The translations under genes and the position numbers were made by a program. A DNA stretch of 64,000 nt from Symplocastrum torsivum CPER-KK1. GTDB taxonomy: Bacteria; Cyanobacteriota; Cyanobacteriia; Cyanobacteriales; Coleofasciculaceae. Positions 18,091 to 27,289 of the stretch are shown in pieces; the stretch's first letter is position 1; each line of letters begins with the position of its first letter. The notes beneath the pieces were generated by a model. The model was not told the DNA's origin. It saw only the letters and a program-made list of their open reading frames with translations, and did no database searches. The DNA lies in assembly GCA_019358875.1 (NCBI GenBank), contig JAHHIF010000004.1, positions 124,001 to 188,000 of the forward strand, written 5' to 3'.

Positions 18091-18381
18091 ACATTTCCTT
18101 TCATCAGTGATTTGGCTGGGAATTCGGTCTGAAGCTTTATCCTGCAACCAGATTCTGTTGGCTGGAGGCAAAATATTAACGCGGCTGAAGAGTGAGCGAT
18201 CTTAGAGCCTAGCTGATCTACAGTGCAAAGCACTCAAAACTGCCTGCACTAGCCGAGCAAAATGCGATCGCAAGCTGACAATGCCGTAGGCTGATACCAG
18301 AGCAAATTGAGAACATCACTGGTAGGTATCCTTGTTCCTCATTTGCTTCAACACTAATTTAAAATATTTATTTTTCTTAAG
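18091..18381. other. Spacer upstream of thiD, no riboswitch seen
   Basis: About 290 bp without a gene. I looked for a TPP riboswitch (CUGAGA and ACCUGAUC-type elements) and did not find one. An A/T-rich stretch just before the thiD start (TTTAAAATATTTATTTTTC) is the likely promoter/leader. Confidence 0.4.
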
Positions 18382-19377
18382 ATGATAGCGGATACAAAGT
18401 TGCAATCAGAGATATCACTTACTTCTCAACAATCAGGAGAAGCACTTGGAACAGTGCAGCAGGAAAACTTCTCCTCCAATACTCCAGTGACTTCAACCAA
18501 TCTGCAACAACAGGACATAACTTGGTATACGACTCGCTCCCGCGTCCCTGTTGCTTTAACGATTGCGGGTTCAGATAGTGGTGGCGGCGCAGGGATTCAG
18601 GCAGATTTAAAGACATTCGCAATTCACTGTATTCATGGCACAAGCGCCCTAACCTGTGTGACAGCCCAAAATACTCAAGGCGTGACACGGGTTGATGCTC
18701 TACCTGTAGCATCGGTAGTTGCCCAAATCGCGGCGGTAGTTGGTGATATCGGTGTCCAAGCCACAAAAACTGGGATGTTACTCAACCAAGAAATTATTGA
18801 GGCTGTTGCCTCACAAGTAAAGGAGCAAGGGCTAAATAACTTGGTAGTAGACCCAGTGATGGTGTCCCGTACTGGTGCCCAACTTATTGATGACCAGGCT
18901 ATAGAGTCCTTGCGGGATGCTTTAATACCATTGGCGACAATTGTGACGCCTAACCGTTACGAAGCGCAAATTCTAAGTGGTTTGGAACTTCATACCCTAG
19001 ACGATATGCAATCTTCGGCTCAACGCATTCACCAATTGGGGGCAAAAGCCGTTTTGGTAAAAGGAGGAGCAATGACGGGCAATCTTCATGGTGTGGATGT
19101 CTGGTTTGATGGTCAAACTTTATTGACTCTTTATACAGAGTCGGTAGAGACATCAAATACTCATGGAACGGGTTGTACCTTGAGTAGTGCGATCGCAGCA
19201 AATTTAGCACTTGGCAAAGACCCGTTATCTGCCGTGCGGTTGGCGAAGGATTATGTAACAACTGCATTAAAGTACGCTCTTGACATCGGTCAGGGGACAG
19301 GTCCTGTTGGACACTTTTTTCCACTATTACCTGCCGATACCCTAAATTTGAATGTCGGTGCGAGTAAGGTTGAATAG
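18382..19377 (+). CDS. thiD: Hydroxymethylpyrimidine/phosphomethylpyrimidine kinase ThiD
   Basis: A 331-aa protein; the catalytic part begins near residue 55. VALTIAGSDSGGGAGIQADLKTF is the ThiD signature, followed by TALTCVTAQNTQGV, VVDPVMVSRTGAQL, VTPNRYEAQIL, VLVKGGAM and the C-terminal anion hole motif SNTHGTGCTLSSAIAANLA. It phosphorylates HMP and HMP-P in thiamine synthesis, in the cytoplasm. About 54 N-terminal residues are an unconserved, Ser/Gln-rich extension. The ATG at 18382 is the only upstream ATG, but a GTG at 18454 could instead be the start. Confidence 0.92.
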   Translation: MIADTKLQSEISLTSQQSGEALGTVQQENFSSNTPVTSTNLQQQDITWYTTRSRVPVALTIAGSDSGGGAGIQADLKTFAIHCIHGTSALTCVTAQNTQGVTRVDALPVASVVAQIAAVVGDIGVQATKTGMLLNQEIIEAVASQVKEQGLNNLVVDPVMVSRTGAQLIDDQAIESLRDALIPLATIVTPNRYEAQILSGLELHTLDDMQSSAQRIHQLGAKAVLVKGGAMTGNLHGVDVWFDGQTLLTLYTESVETSNTHGTGCTLSSAIAANLALGKDPLSAVRLAKDYVTTALKYALDIGQGTGPVGHFFPLLPADTLNLNVGASKVE

Positions 19378-19488
19378 GCAAGCAAATTTCACCAAAAAAA
19401 TGCTGCATTTGAAGTCAAACTTCAACTATCCTTGCCTTACAGACGTTTTGCTGTACTCATAACCTCTATTTCCCTGATTAAGCCCTTT

Positions 19489-20031
19489 ATGCAAAACCCG
19501 TCAACCGATCGCTACGTGCCGCCAACACCATCAAACGCCTATTGTCCGTCAGTTCCAATTTCTGTTTATCGGGAACTAGCGGCTGAGTTACAAACAGCAC
19601 AGGCAAAGCTGGATTCTCTCACATCACAAAACCAGCACCTAGTCAAACAAAATCAACAACTGCGACAAGAAGTTGAAAAAGTTGTTCAGTCAGCCCAACA
19701 CCTCCAGCAGATTGTCTCAACATTTGGACAGGCGAATCAGGGTGATGTGCCTCGTCCGATGCCACCCTCGTCACCGCATCGACCGACTGCTAGTGTTCCC
19801 AATGTTGAATTTCCTTCTTCTGTCCAAAACTCTGAACCGGATTTCGGTCCCTACAAGGAGACGGTGGTGATTGAACAAGAAGAACCTCGTCCTCGTCGCA
19901 CATCCCACTCCGAAGGACTCTCTGATATCAACGGCTGGTTTTTAGTGGTAGCCATCTTAGGAATTGTCTTGACAGCCTTTGGCGCTGGCTTTTGGGTGGT
20001 GCGACCATTGTTAAACAACAGCAATCGTTAA
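19489..20031 (+). CDS. Coiled-coil protein with C-terminal membrane anchor
   Basis: About 180 aa. A proline-rich start is followed by a coiled coil (about 25-75; ELAAELQTAQAKLDSL, NQHLVKQNQQLRQEVEK), a disordered Pro/Ser linker and one C-terminal membrane segment (WFLVVAILGIVLTAFGAGFWVV) with a short basic tail, so the bulk is probably cytoplasmic. I place the start at the ATG at 19489; a TTG 19 codons earlier adds an unconvincing extension. It follows thiD by 111 bp. No function is known to me. Confidence 0.75.
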   Translation: MQNPSTDRYVPPTPSNAYCPSVPISVYRELAAELQTAQAKLDSLTSQNQHLVKQNQQLRQEVEKVVQSAQHLQQIVSTFGQANQGDVPRPMPPSSPHRPTASVPNVEFPSSVQNSEPDFGPYKETVVIEQEEPRPRRTSHSEGLSDINGWFLVVAILGIVLTAFGAGFWVVRPLLNNSNR

Positions 20032-20290
20032 GCCGTAGTGTCAGTTAGGTGATGATGGGTTAATCCCAGGTTTCACAATGGCTGCTATTGATGTCAAAAC
20101 AGGCGTGTATTTACCGCCCTATTCGCTTCAAAACGCCTACAGTATTGGCTCGAACCCCTCCCCTCTCTGGATGGGGAAGCTGCTCTTCAAAAGCCTCTAG
20201 AATGCCCTTTAGGTCACGTTGGCACTCGTTTAACGAAGGACTGCGCTAGTGCGGACAATTGGCTAAATGCAATCATCAACTCGGATTGAG
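20032..20290. other. Convergent spacer, no gene
   Basis: About 260 bp between two convergent genes, including GC-rich CCCCTCCCCTCTCTGG-type dispersed repeat sequence near 20155. No gene is supported. Confidence 0.4.
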
Positions 20291-20695
20291 CTAAAGATTG
20301 GTCGAAATCGCCTGAACCGGACAAGTAGGAATACACTGTTCACAAACGATACAACGCGATCGCGTAAAGTTTAGTTTGAAGTCTTTAGGATTGAGCGTGA
20401 GCGCTTCTGTAGGACAGACTCCAGTACATAAGCCACAATCGACACAACTCTCTTCATTGATAAGAATCTCACGACCAACTAGAGAAACATTAATGTCTTG
20501 CGATCGCATCCACTCAATCGCCGCATCTAACTCATCAATATCCCCTAGTAGTTCCACCACTAGCGTACCGATTTGATTCGGAGCAACTTGGGCACGGATA
20601 ATATTGGCTGCCACATTAAAATCTTTTGCCAGTCGGTATGTCACTGGCATCTGAACCGTGCGTTTGGGAAAAGTTAGGGTTACCCGTTTTTTCAT
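20291..20695 (-). CDS. NIL domain plus two [4Fe-4S] ferredoxin-type protein
   Basis: A 134-aa soluble protein. Residues 1-75 form a NIL domain (regulatory fold first seen in methionine ABC importers). Two classical 4Fe-4S motifs follow: CVDCGLCTGVCP (about 84-95) and CIVCEQCIPTCP (about 114-125). All eight cysteines are present. The combination is found across cyanobacteria and in methanogen homocysteine-forming systems, where it acts with partner proteins in sulfur metabolism; its role here is unproven. It is divergent from the thioredoxin-like gene with only 53 bp between starts, so the two share a promoter region. Confidence 0.88.
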   Translation of the reverse strand: MKKRVTLTFPKRTVQMPVTYRLAKDFNVAANIIRAQVAPNQIGTLVVELLGDIDELDAAIEWMRSQDINVSLVGREILINEESCVDCGLCTGVCPTEALTLNPKDFKLNFTRSRCIVCEQCIPTCPVQAISTNL

Positions 20696-20748
20696 CGTCT
20701 TGTTAGAGTGTTTTTGTAAAAGTTAACAAATTATAAGTTTGGTTAAGC

Positions 20749-21348
20749 ATGGCGGCAAATTTACCTGACTCGGCAGCGACTTCTCCCCAGAAGTCTGGAA
20801 CGACTAACGGCACTCGCATCAGAAATTTCTTAATTGCACTAGTTGCGATCGCGCTGAGTGTTGTCCTTTTCCTGGCATTACAAACAAAAACAGGTGCTAC
20901 CTCCCTCGACACACAAGCAGAAGAAGCGACACCACTGGAAATTGCCTTAAGCAATGGCAAGCCAACGTTGCTGGAATTCTATGCTAACTGGTGTACCAGT
21001 TGTCAGGCGATGGCGAAGGATTTGGGTGAACTGAAACAGCAATACGCTGAGTCTGTCAACTTTGTGATGCTGAATGTCGATAACAGCAAGTGGTTACCAG
21101 AAGTCCTCAACTACCGGGTGGATGGGATTCCTCATTTTGTGTTTTTAGGTCAAGACGGAAAAGCGATCGCGCAGGCAATTGGTGAACAACCTCGTCCCGT
21201 AATGCAGGCAAACTTAGACGCTTTGGTAGCTTCTCTCCCTCTCCCTTATACCCAAGGTAGCGGACAGGTTTCTAGTTTTGAAGCCCCTGTGTCAACACCA
21301 CAAGCTCAAGATGATCCACGTAGCCATGGTACTCAGGTAAAGCAGTAA
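20749..21348 (+). CDS. txlA: Membrane-anchored thioredoxin-like protein, HCF164/TxlA type
   Basis: A 199-aa protein with one N-terminal membrane anchor (about residues 27-45; FLIALVAIALSVVLFLAL) and a thioredoxin domain facing the lumen or periplasm. The active site is FYANWCTSCQAM (about residues 75-86); the cis-proline is in DGIPHFVFLG. This matches HCF164/TxlA, which carries reducing power across the thylakoid membrane for cytochrome b6f assembly. The C-terminal 40 residues are disordered. The start ATG follows a 53-bp region shared with the divergent ferredoxin gene. Confidence 0.88.
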   Translation: MAANLPDSAATSPQKSGTTNGTRIRNFLIALVAIALSVVLFLALQTKTGATSLDTQAEEATPLEIALSNGKPTLLEFYANWCTSCQAMAKDLGELKQQYAESVNFVMLNVDNSKWLPEVLNYRVDGIPHFVFLGQDGKAIAQAIGEQPRPVMQANLDALVASLPLPYTQGSGQVSSFEAPVSTPQAQDDPRSHGTQVKQ

Positions 21349-21440
21349 TGTCGTTGTTGGTTGTTGGTTTTTGGTTTTTGGTTGTTAAGCTTCTTGTGAA
21401 TCCACAATAATGGAATTACTTGTACTTGGGAGCGGTGCCG

Positions 21441-21770
21441 ATGACTCCAGCAATCTCTGAACAAGTCCGGTGGACGATCGCTGATTTAGAAGGTTTCCCC
21501 GATAACGGCAATCGTTACGAGATTATTGATGGAGAGCTATTTGTGACCCGTGCCCCACACTTAGATCATCAGGATGTTGCTGGCTTGCTCTACGCAGAAT
21601 TATTGCATTGGTCAATCCAAAGCAGGCTAGGTAAACCGTATATGGCACCAGGCATCATTTTTGGTGAGAACACTTACTTTGGCATTGAGAGGGTCAACAA
21701 TCCAATATTCAGGAATATCCAGGACGCTGTATTCTGCCCGTTTAGCGCCATAGTCAGTGCTTTTGGTTGA
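21441..21770 (+). pseudogene. Uma2 family nuclease, N-terminal half only (broken)
   Basis: The first about 75 codons read as a Uma2 (DUF820) nuclease: MTPAISEQVRWTIADLEGF, NRYEIIDGELFVTRAP, HQDVAGLLYAELLHW, PYMAPGIIFGE. After about 21662 the frame loses family resemblance, and the catalytic D...ExK core is missing. The opposite strand from 21821 down to about 21663 carries exactly the missing kind of core. The ATG at 21441 has GGGAG nine bases upstream. The locus is therefore a rearranged, presumably dead, Uma2 gene. Confidence 0.7.
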
Positions 21771-21821
21771 TTCGCTGACAACTTCAACGACAAGTAGGGG
21801 TGGGGCTTCGTTTAATCCAGC
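21663..21821 (-). pseudogene. Uma2 catalytic-core fragment, inverted
   Basis: On the minus strand the frame reads LNEAPPLLVVEVVSES, then DYGAKRAEYSVLDIPEYWIVDPL and NAKVSVLT, the typical Uma2 core with the E-V-S-x-S and W-I-V-D elements. It has no start codon and runs head-on into the plus-strand Uma2 half. Either an internal inversion or fusion of two convergent copies would explain it. Confidence 0.6.
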
Positions 21822-22016
21822 TTACGCCTTCAGGAGACGACGAGCGATGAAGGTAGCACTTAGGAGTGTGAAACCTGCGATCGCATGTTGTTCAGGGACA
21901 GACTCAGATTTAGACTCAACCTCACTACCAGGGAATAAAGATTTATCAATTTTAAACGCGATCGTGTACTGACCTTTTACCTTGTCCTGCAAAAAAATAC
22001 TCTGAAAAGTCTGCTA
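21822..22016 (-). pseudogene. Gene fragment (C-terminus) of unknown protein
   Basis: A 64-codon minus-strand frame without a start ends at TAA (21822-21824). It reads like protein sequence, with GQYTIAFKIDKSLFPG, an acidic/Ser linker and IAGFTLLSATFIARRLLKA. I do not recognise the family. It sits directly against the inverted Uma2 piece, in the same frame, so it may be another piece of the same rearrangement. Confidence 0.35.
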
Positions 22017-22119
22017 GTTTCTAGAGTTATTCATCCCACACCTAAAAAAGTGGGCTTTCTTGCCCGAATTCTGTAAAAATAGGTGCCGTGATGCTTCCAT
22101 CATCTCAGGAGCCATATTT

Positions 22120-22332
22120 GTGACACTGCCCCCTAATCGCCGTCCCCCCAGCCAAGCAATAATTATCCTCTTATATATTGCTGGCATTGCTTTGGTTGTT
22201 ACTGCCATTATTCTGGTGCTGAGAGGGACAGGTGTTCTCAAGCAAATTCCGGAATACCTCATTTGGGCGATCGTTCTATTTACAATTGGTGCAGGTATCC
22301 TGGGGGGCATCAGAAGTCTGAGGCGGTGGTAA
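22120..22332 (+). CDS. Small membrane protein, first of a tandem pair
   Basis: About 70 aa from the GTG at 22120. Two membrane segments (IIILLYIAGIALVVTAIILVL and YLIWAIVLFTIGAGILGGI) flank the loop RGTGVLKQIP; the C-terminus is basic (RSLRRW). The next gene, 44 bp downstream, encodes a similar protein, including RG-GVL and a basic aromatic C-terminus, so they look like a tandem duplication. An ATG 20 codons earlier gives an unconvincing Cys-rich extension. No function is known. Confidence 0.65.
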   Translation: MTLPPNRRPPSQAIIILLYIAGIALVVTAIILVLRGTGVLKQIPEYLIWAIVLFTIGAGILGGIRSLRRW

Positions 22333-22376
22333 TGTTAAGTGCCTCAAGTGTTTGATTATTTATTGGGTATCAGCCT

Positions 22377-22574
22377 GTGACTCCATCTCCTCCGTCTGAA
22401 ACTTTAATTGTTACTTACGTTTTTGCCGTTACTGTTGCCGTTACTGTTGTTGTCTATTTACTTAGAGGCTTTGGTGTTCTGACGTTTCTTCCCGGGGCCG
22501 TACTTTGGGTATTGATTTTGCTCTCAATTGCTACAGGTCTTGTTTACGGCGTTCAGAAAACACGACGCTATTGA
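22377..22574 (+). CDS. Small membrane protein, second of a tandem pair
   Basis: A 65-aa protein with a GTG start. Two membrane segments (IVTYVFAVTVAVTVVVYLL; AVLWVLILLSIATGLVYGV) flank RGFGVLTFLPG, and the end is basic (QKTRRY). It aligns with the preceding gene product without gaps over the loop and second helix. Both are likely integral to the plasma or thylakoid membrane. Unknown function. Confidence 0.65.
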   Translation: MTPSPPSETLIVTYVFAVTVAVTVVVYLLRGFGVLTFLPGAVLWVLILLSIATGLVYGVQKTRRY

Positions 22575-22886
22575 GTGATTTGGAAGCTCTGACGCTGCGA
22601 AATTACTTTTATTCCCTCTATATTCAGAAGCTCTGTTAGAAGTTTGATTCCCTATTCTTCTAATTTGAAACTGGTACAGTTAATAATAAAAGTTTGAGCA
22701 AACTTATGTACTACTGTTGAGGGCTAATTCCGAAAATTTACTGGTGATGAGTGGTTATCTTTGAGCGTTTATTGGAAATGTACCCTTGGCTATGGCGAGT
22801 ACATGATACAGTAAACCGGAAAAGCCCTTCTACAAAGGGTTGAACTACCCTCTGCCTCCAATTTTGTTAGTCAATCAGTGTCTCCC
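22575..22886. other. Convergent spacer, nothing recognised
   Basis: About 310 bp, mostly A/T-rich, between the small membrane protein gene and the glycosyltransferase gene. No gene, and no clear terminator hairpin, was found. Confidence 0.4.
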
Positions 22887-24083
22887 TTACTTTTCTCTCG
22901 CACTATTCATGTTGTAGCGCCCAGAAGAAAGACTGTGCTCAAACAACCATTGCTTATTTCCTGGTGAATTATTAAGCCAATGTTTAATCATATCAGCCCA
23001 TTTTACCGGGATTTGTAACTGCTTCCAAGCTTCATAAGATTCCACAGAAAGGCTCCAATAAAGCTCCGGATTTGAAAGGAGTTTTTCAATACAGTCTGAT
23101 AAAGCGATTGGGTTAGCCGATGAGAAAATCATTGCACTCACACCATTTTTTAAATTGTCTAGAAACATCGGGTGATCTGAAGCAATGATTGGAGTTCTCG
23201 CGCAAAGCGCATGAGTAATAGCTAGGGGAAAACCTTCTGGATATTCATGCCGACTAGGAACTAAAACGATATCCGCTTCTCTCATCAATGGTAATACGCT
23301 ACTATTAGGTACCAATCCCAAGAAATCTACATAATCCTCAATTTTTAACTGCTTTGCTTTATTGAGAAAGTAGTCTTTCTCATCTCGACCCGCTATCTTT
23401 AACCTTACTGGGAAGTTCTTTACTTTTAACCGAGCTAACGCTTCTAAGGCATCACCAACACCCTTAGCTTCTATCATTGAACCGATATAAAAAAGTTCCC
23501 AACTCTTTCCGCAATCGGGAAGTTTTTTAGGAGAGAACGAGTCCGGTGTATCAGTAGCAATGAAATCCCAAGGAATTATTTTATCGGGTTTAACTCCTAT
23601 TTTCTGGAATAAGATGGCTGAATTAACGCCATAAGCGCCAACCCATTCTATCTGCTTATTGTTTAATAAATTTGTTAGTAAGAAATTGCGTAACTTGCTT
23701 CTTAAACCTCTTCTTGAGACTGATTCTGCAAACGTCGCTATTGTCGGGATTTTATTGTTTATTGCCCACCGAAAAACTTCTCGGATCGGTGTTCGCATAA
23801 TTAAATGAGTTGGCTTTTGTTCTTCAATCAATTTTATTAATTTATTGACTTGAATATCTTTATCAAACCCAGCTCCAATGGCACGTACCCCATTGTGGAG
23901 AACCTCATTGTAAGGTTCTTTTGTCATACAACAAAGAACTGTAACTTCCTCTGTTGTTTCTCTCATTTCAGCAACGGTGTCAACCGAATATCTTTGAGCA
24001 TAATAGGTTTCGCTGCCTCCTGCCGCTAAACGCTGAGCTGCTTCACGATAATCGCCAGCATATTGCACAAACAATAAACGCAT
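22887..24083 (-). CDS. Family 4 glycosyltransferase
   Basis: A 398-aa GT-B enzyme. The N-terminal domain starts MRLLFVQYAGDYREAAQRL and carries GGSETYYAQRY. The C-terminal GT4 domain begins near ELFYIGSMIEAKGVGDALEAL and has the donor-site motifs PSRHEYPEGFPLAITHALC (E-x7-E) and PIIASDHPMFLDNL. It is cytoplasmic, acting on surface polysaccharide or lipopolysaccharide precursors. It begins 4 nt after the sugar aminotransferase gene, so the two form an operon, which suggests the acceptor or donor contains an amino-deoxysugar. The real substrate cannot be read. Confidence 0.85.
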   Translation of the reverse strand: MRLLFVQYAGDYREAAQRLAAGGSETYYAQRYSVDTVAEMRETTEEVTVLCCMTKEPYNEVLHNGVRAIGAGFDKDIQVNKLIKLIEEQKPTHLIMRTPIREVFRWAINNKIPTIATFAESVSRRGLRSKLRNFLLTNLLNNKQIEWVGAYGVNSAILFQKIGVKPDKIIPWDFIATDTPDSFSPKKLPDCGKSWELFYIGSMIEAKGVGDALEALARLKVKNFPVRLKIAGRDEKDYFLNKAKQLKIEDYVDFLGLVPNSSVLPLMREADIVLVPSRHEYPEGFPLAITHALCARTPIIASDHPMFLDNLKNGVSAMIFSSANPIALSDCIEKLLSNPELYWSLSVESYEAWKQLQIPVKWADMIKHWLNNSPGNKQWLFEHSLSSGRYNMNSAREK

Positions 24084-24087
24084 CAGT

Positions 24088-25290
24088 TTATCTCACTACA
24101 TGAGCTTTAGGAATGTAATCCAGGTTTACTGAGCTAAAACTATGAAATTCTTTGATTGATGCTACGACTCGTTCTTGATCAATTTCAGTTAAATCATTGT
24201 AGAACGGGAGACGAAGTAAGCGATCGCTTATATCCTCAGTTACCATGCAATCTCTTTCCTTCCCTCCAAACCCACGTCCCATCTGCGATATGTGCAATGG
24301 CAGATAGTGAAAAGCACTGGAGATTCCCTCAGCCTTCAAATGAGAAATCAAGGCTTGACGTTCCTCTAGCGAGGGCATCAGCAGGTAGAACATATGATAC
24401 GCCTGTTCACAGTGGGCGGGTACAATCGGAAGCCGGATGCCATGCTCCTGTGCCCAGTCTTGAAGATGTTTGTAGTAATACTCCCATACCTGTCGTCGTT
24501 TCGATTGAATCTGTTCGCGAGCTTCTAGCTGAGCATACAAAAATGCGGCAAGCATATCTGATGAAAGATAGCTTGAACCAACATCTACCCAGGTATATTT
24601 ATCGACTAAACCACGGAAAAATCGGCTACGGTTAGTCCCTTTCTCTCGGATAATCTCAGCCCGTTCGATATACTGAGGGTCATTAATAAGTAGTGCGCCG
24701 CCCTCTCCACAGATAAAGTTCTTGGTGTCGTGAAAGCTTTGAACCGCTAAACAACCAAATGTCCCTAAATATTTACCGTCATACTTCGCGAACAACCCAT
24801 GAGCATTGTCCTCAATAACCGCTACTCCATGACGCTGAGCAATCTTTAAAATTGCTTCCATTTCGCACCCAACACCCGCGTAATGTACAGGAATAATCGC
24901 TTTAGTACGAGGTGTGATGAGTTTTTCTAGCTGGGTTTCATCCAAATTGAGTGTATCTGGACGAATGTCGATAAAAATTGGGTGTGCGCCGCGTAGCACG
25001 AAAGAATTGATGGTTGAGACGAAGGTGAACGAGGGAACAATAACTTCATCTCCTGGTTGAATATCCAACAACAACGCCGCCATTTCTAAAGCATCGGTAC
25101 AAGAAGTCGTCAGCAGCGCCTTTTGAACTCCAAGTGTCTGTTCTAGTAATGCATGACACTTCTTTGTAAAAGAACCATCACCACTCAGATGCATGTTCTC
25201 AATGGTCTGTCGGATATATTCAAGTTCTTTTCCGACAACAAAGGGACGACAAAAGGGAATGGAAGACAAAGAAATTTTTTGCTCTAACAT
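24088..25290 (-). CDS. rffA: PLP-dependent sugar aminotransferase, RffA/WecE type
   Basis: About 400 aa, DegT/DnrJ/EryC1 family. IPFCRPFVVGKELEYI at the start, TTSCTDALEMAALLL (PLP phosphate site), PSFTFVSTINSFVLRGA, EDNAHGLFA and SFHDTKNFICGEGG with the PLP lysine. These match dTDP-4-dehydro-6-deoxyglucose/galactose transaminases that make dTDP-Fuc4N-like sugars. The ATG at 25290 is chosen over one 22 codons upstream because the family begins near here. It is the first gene of the operon with the glycosyltransferase. Confidence 0.85.
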   Translation of the reverse strand: MLEQKISLSSIPFCRPFVVGKELEYIRQTIENMHLSGDGSFTKKCHALLEQTLGVQKALLTTSCTDALEMAALLLDIQPGDEVIVPSFTFVSTINSFVLRGAHPIFIDIRPDTLNLDETQLEKLITPRTKAIIPVHYAGVGCEMEAILKIAQRHGVAVIEDNAHGLFAKYDGKYLGTFGCLAVQSFHDTKNFICGEGGALLINDPQYIERAEIIREKGTNRSRFFRGLVDKYTWVDVGSSYLSSDMLAAFLYAQLEAREQIQSKRRQVWEYYYKHLQDWAQEHGIRLPIVPAHCEQAYHMFYLLMPSLEERQALISHLKAEGISSAFHYLPLHISQMGRGFGGKERDCMVTEDISDRLLRLPFYNDLTEIDQERVVASIKEFHSFSSVNLDYIPKAHVVR

Positions 25291-26035
25291 GAGATTGCAC
25301 CTAAAAGATGTTGAGTGGCTAGAAGCGCCCTCACTTGTCAATGCTGTACAGCCCAAAATTCACTGTAACTTAGCTAATATTTGATTGTCATTTAGCTGAA
25401 TTCTGTGGCTTTACCTACTGTTCTGCCACACCATCAACTTCAATGGCTATAGAGCTTTTCAAAAGTTAAGTTTTAAAACAACACAATGAGTTTATATCAA
25501 ATTCTTGCTGATCACAATTGATAGTAATTTTAAATCTCAATATACAAGAACTTTCCTTAAAAGTGCAACTTTTAATAGAAACAATACAAAAATGGTAGAT
25601 ACATTAACTATTGTCAACCTATCTTGACAAAAGCTTGAAACTGGCGATAAAGATACATACTATTCAGAGTAAACCTTTTTGAAACCAAGTTTTCACAAGT
25701 AATATGTGCTAAAAAAGCTTTAATAAACAGTCTTGTAGTTGATATCCGTTTTAGCTAAACATATCAAACTTGAATGGATGAAAACCAATAAAGAAAGTAC
25801 TAGTTGGATAAGAGCTGCCTTTGTATTAATGTATTCTTAACTAAAATTTAATAATCAGCGTCTGCTGGGCAGTGCTGGTGGGAAAAAGTTCATACCACTG
25901 AAACGACCTTACTTCAGGGTGTGTTAGTAGATTGAACGAACTCAATAACTATGTGTATGCACGGTGCTGGGAAGGAAGACTTTAGCGCAGAATAGAAATT
26001 ATTAGTCTCTATATTTATTTGGTACTTTTTTAGTT
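25291..26035. other. 745-bp A/T-rich divergent intergenic region
   Basis: The promoters for the leftward sugar-amine operon and the rightward flavoprotein should lie here. It is markedly A/T-rich compared with its neighbours (for example 25480-25860) and contains no open frame worth calling. No repeat or RNA structure was recognised. Confidence 0.4.
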
Positions 26036-27289
26036 TTGAATCCTCTACGAGTTGTGGTGATTGGTGGCGGTGCTGCTGGTTTTTTTGGGGCAATTGCCTG
26101 TGCGACTGCCCATCCTCACGCACAAGTCACGTTATTAGAAGCTGGGCATCAACCCTTATCTAAGGTTCGTATTTCTGGTGGCGGACGCTGCAATGTCACC
26201 CATGCTTGCTTTGACCCGGCTGCCTTGGTGCAATACTATCCCAGAGGTGGTAAAGCCTTGCGTGGGGCGTTTTCACGATTTCAACCCAAGGATACGGTTG
26301 CCTGGTTTCAGTCTCATGGTGTTCAGTTGAAAACTGAGGCAGATGGGCGGATGTTTCCCGTTACTGATAATTCAGAAACGATTGTCGATTGTTTGGTAAA
26401 GGCAGCTAATGAGGCTGGGGTAAAACTTCGTGTAGGTACTGCGGTGAAGTCTGTCAGACGGCACTCCATACCAACTCAAGGGGAATTTGAGATTGAGTTG
26501 AAAACAGGTGAGATTGTAAAATGCGATCGCCTTCTCCTCGCGACTGGTAGCAATCCTCAAGGACACCGCTGGGCGAAAGACTTAGGTCATACGGTCGAAC
26601 CTTCTGTCCCCTCTCTGTTTACCTTTAATATTCCAGACCCTCGTCTAAAAGATTTAGCAGGAGTTAGTGTTAATGATGCCCGCCTACGATTACCCGATGC
26701 ACCGTCTACTTTGAATGAGCAAACAGGGCCCTTACTCATCACCCATTGGGGTGTGAGTGGGCCTGCTGTTCTCAAGCTTTCTGCTTGGGGGGCAAGATTC
26801 CTGCATGATCAACACTATCAAACCCCCTTACTGATCAATTGGCTTCCTCAGTACAACCAAGATAGCCTTCGTAAACTGCTGCTAGCGGTTAAGTCTCAGT
26901 TGCCTCAACGCCAAATCACAGGAAGTTGCCCGGTTCCTATCCCCAAGCGCCTTTGGATGAGTTTGGTTACTCATGTTGGTATTGGTGCAGAGGAACGTTG
27001 GGCCCAAGTCTCGAAGAAAGCGCTTAATCAACTGATTCAAGAACTCAATCAAGGGCGATACTTCATTAAAGGGAAGGGTGTTTTTAAGGAAGAGTTTGTC
27101 ACCTGCGGTGGCGTGAGTTTAAAGGAAGTGGATTTCAAAACGATGGAAAGCCGTAAGTGTCCGGAGCTTTACTTTGCTGGAGAAATTCTCGATATTGATG
27201 GCGTTACAGGTGGGTTTAACTTTCAAAGTGCTTGGACAACGGCATCGTTAGCAGGTCAGGCGATGGGAACGATGCTGGTGGCAAATTAA
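26036..27289 (+). CDS. BaiN/HI0933-like FAD-dependent oxidoreductase
   Basis: A 417-aa flavoprotein with a TTG start. RVVVIGGGAAGFFGAIACA is the N-terminal FAD dinucleotide fold, VRISGGGRCNVTHA the family signature, LLLATGS the second glycine motif, and GEILDIDGVTGGFNFQSAWTTASLAGQAMG the C-terminal FAD-binding end. It belongs to the HI0933 (BaiN, RdsA) group, whose physiological reaction is unknown in most species. Soluble, monocistronic. TTG is used because no ATG precedes the conserved start; the ribosome site is poor. Confidence 0.87.
   Translation: MNPLRVVVIGGGAAGFFGAIACATAHPHAQVTLLEAGHQPLSKVRISGGGRCNVTHACFDPAALVQYYPRGGKALRGAFSRFQPKDTVAWFQSHGVQLKTEADGRMFPVTDNSETIVDCLVKAANEAGVKLRVGTAVKSVRRHSIPTQGEFEIELKTGEIVKCDRLLLATGSNPQGHRWAKDLGHTVEPSVPSLFTFNIPDPRLKDLAGVSVNDARLRLPDAPSTLNEQTGPLLITHWGVSGPAVLKLSAWGARFLHDQHYQTPLLINWLPQYNQDSLRKLLLAVKSQLPQRQITGSCPVPIPKRLWMSLVTHVGIGAEERWAQVSKKALNQLIQELNQGRYFIKGKGVFKEEFVTCGGVSLKEVDFKTMESRKCPELYFAGEILDIDGVTGGFNFQSAWTTASLAGQAMGTMLVAN

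Noticed and set aside
18091..18381. TPP riboswitch upstream of thiD
   Set aside because: The conserved CUGAGA and ACCUGAUC-type elements were not found in the leader.
20140..20170. A GGCTCGAACCCC-like stretch suggesting a tRNA T-arm
   Set aside because: No matching acceptor or anticodon stems could be folded around it; the sequence belongs to a dispersed repeat.
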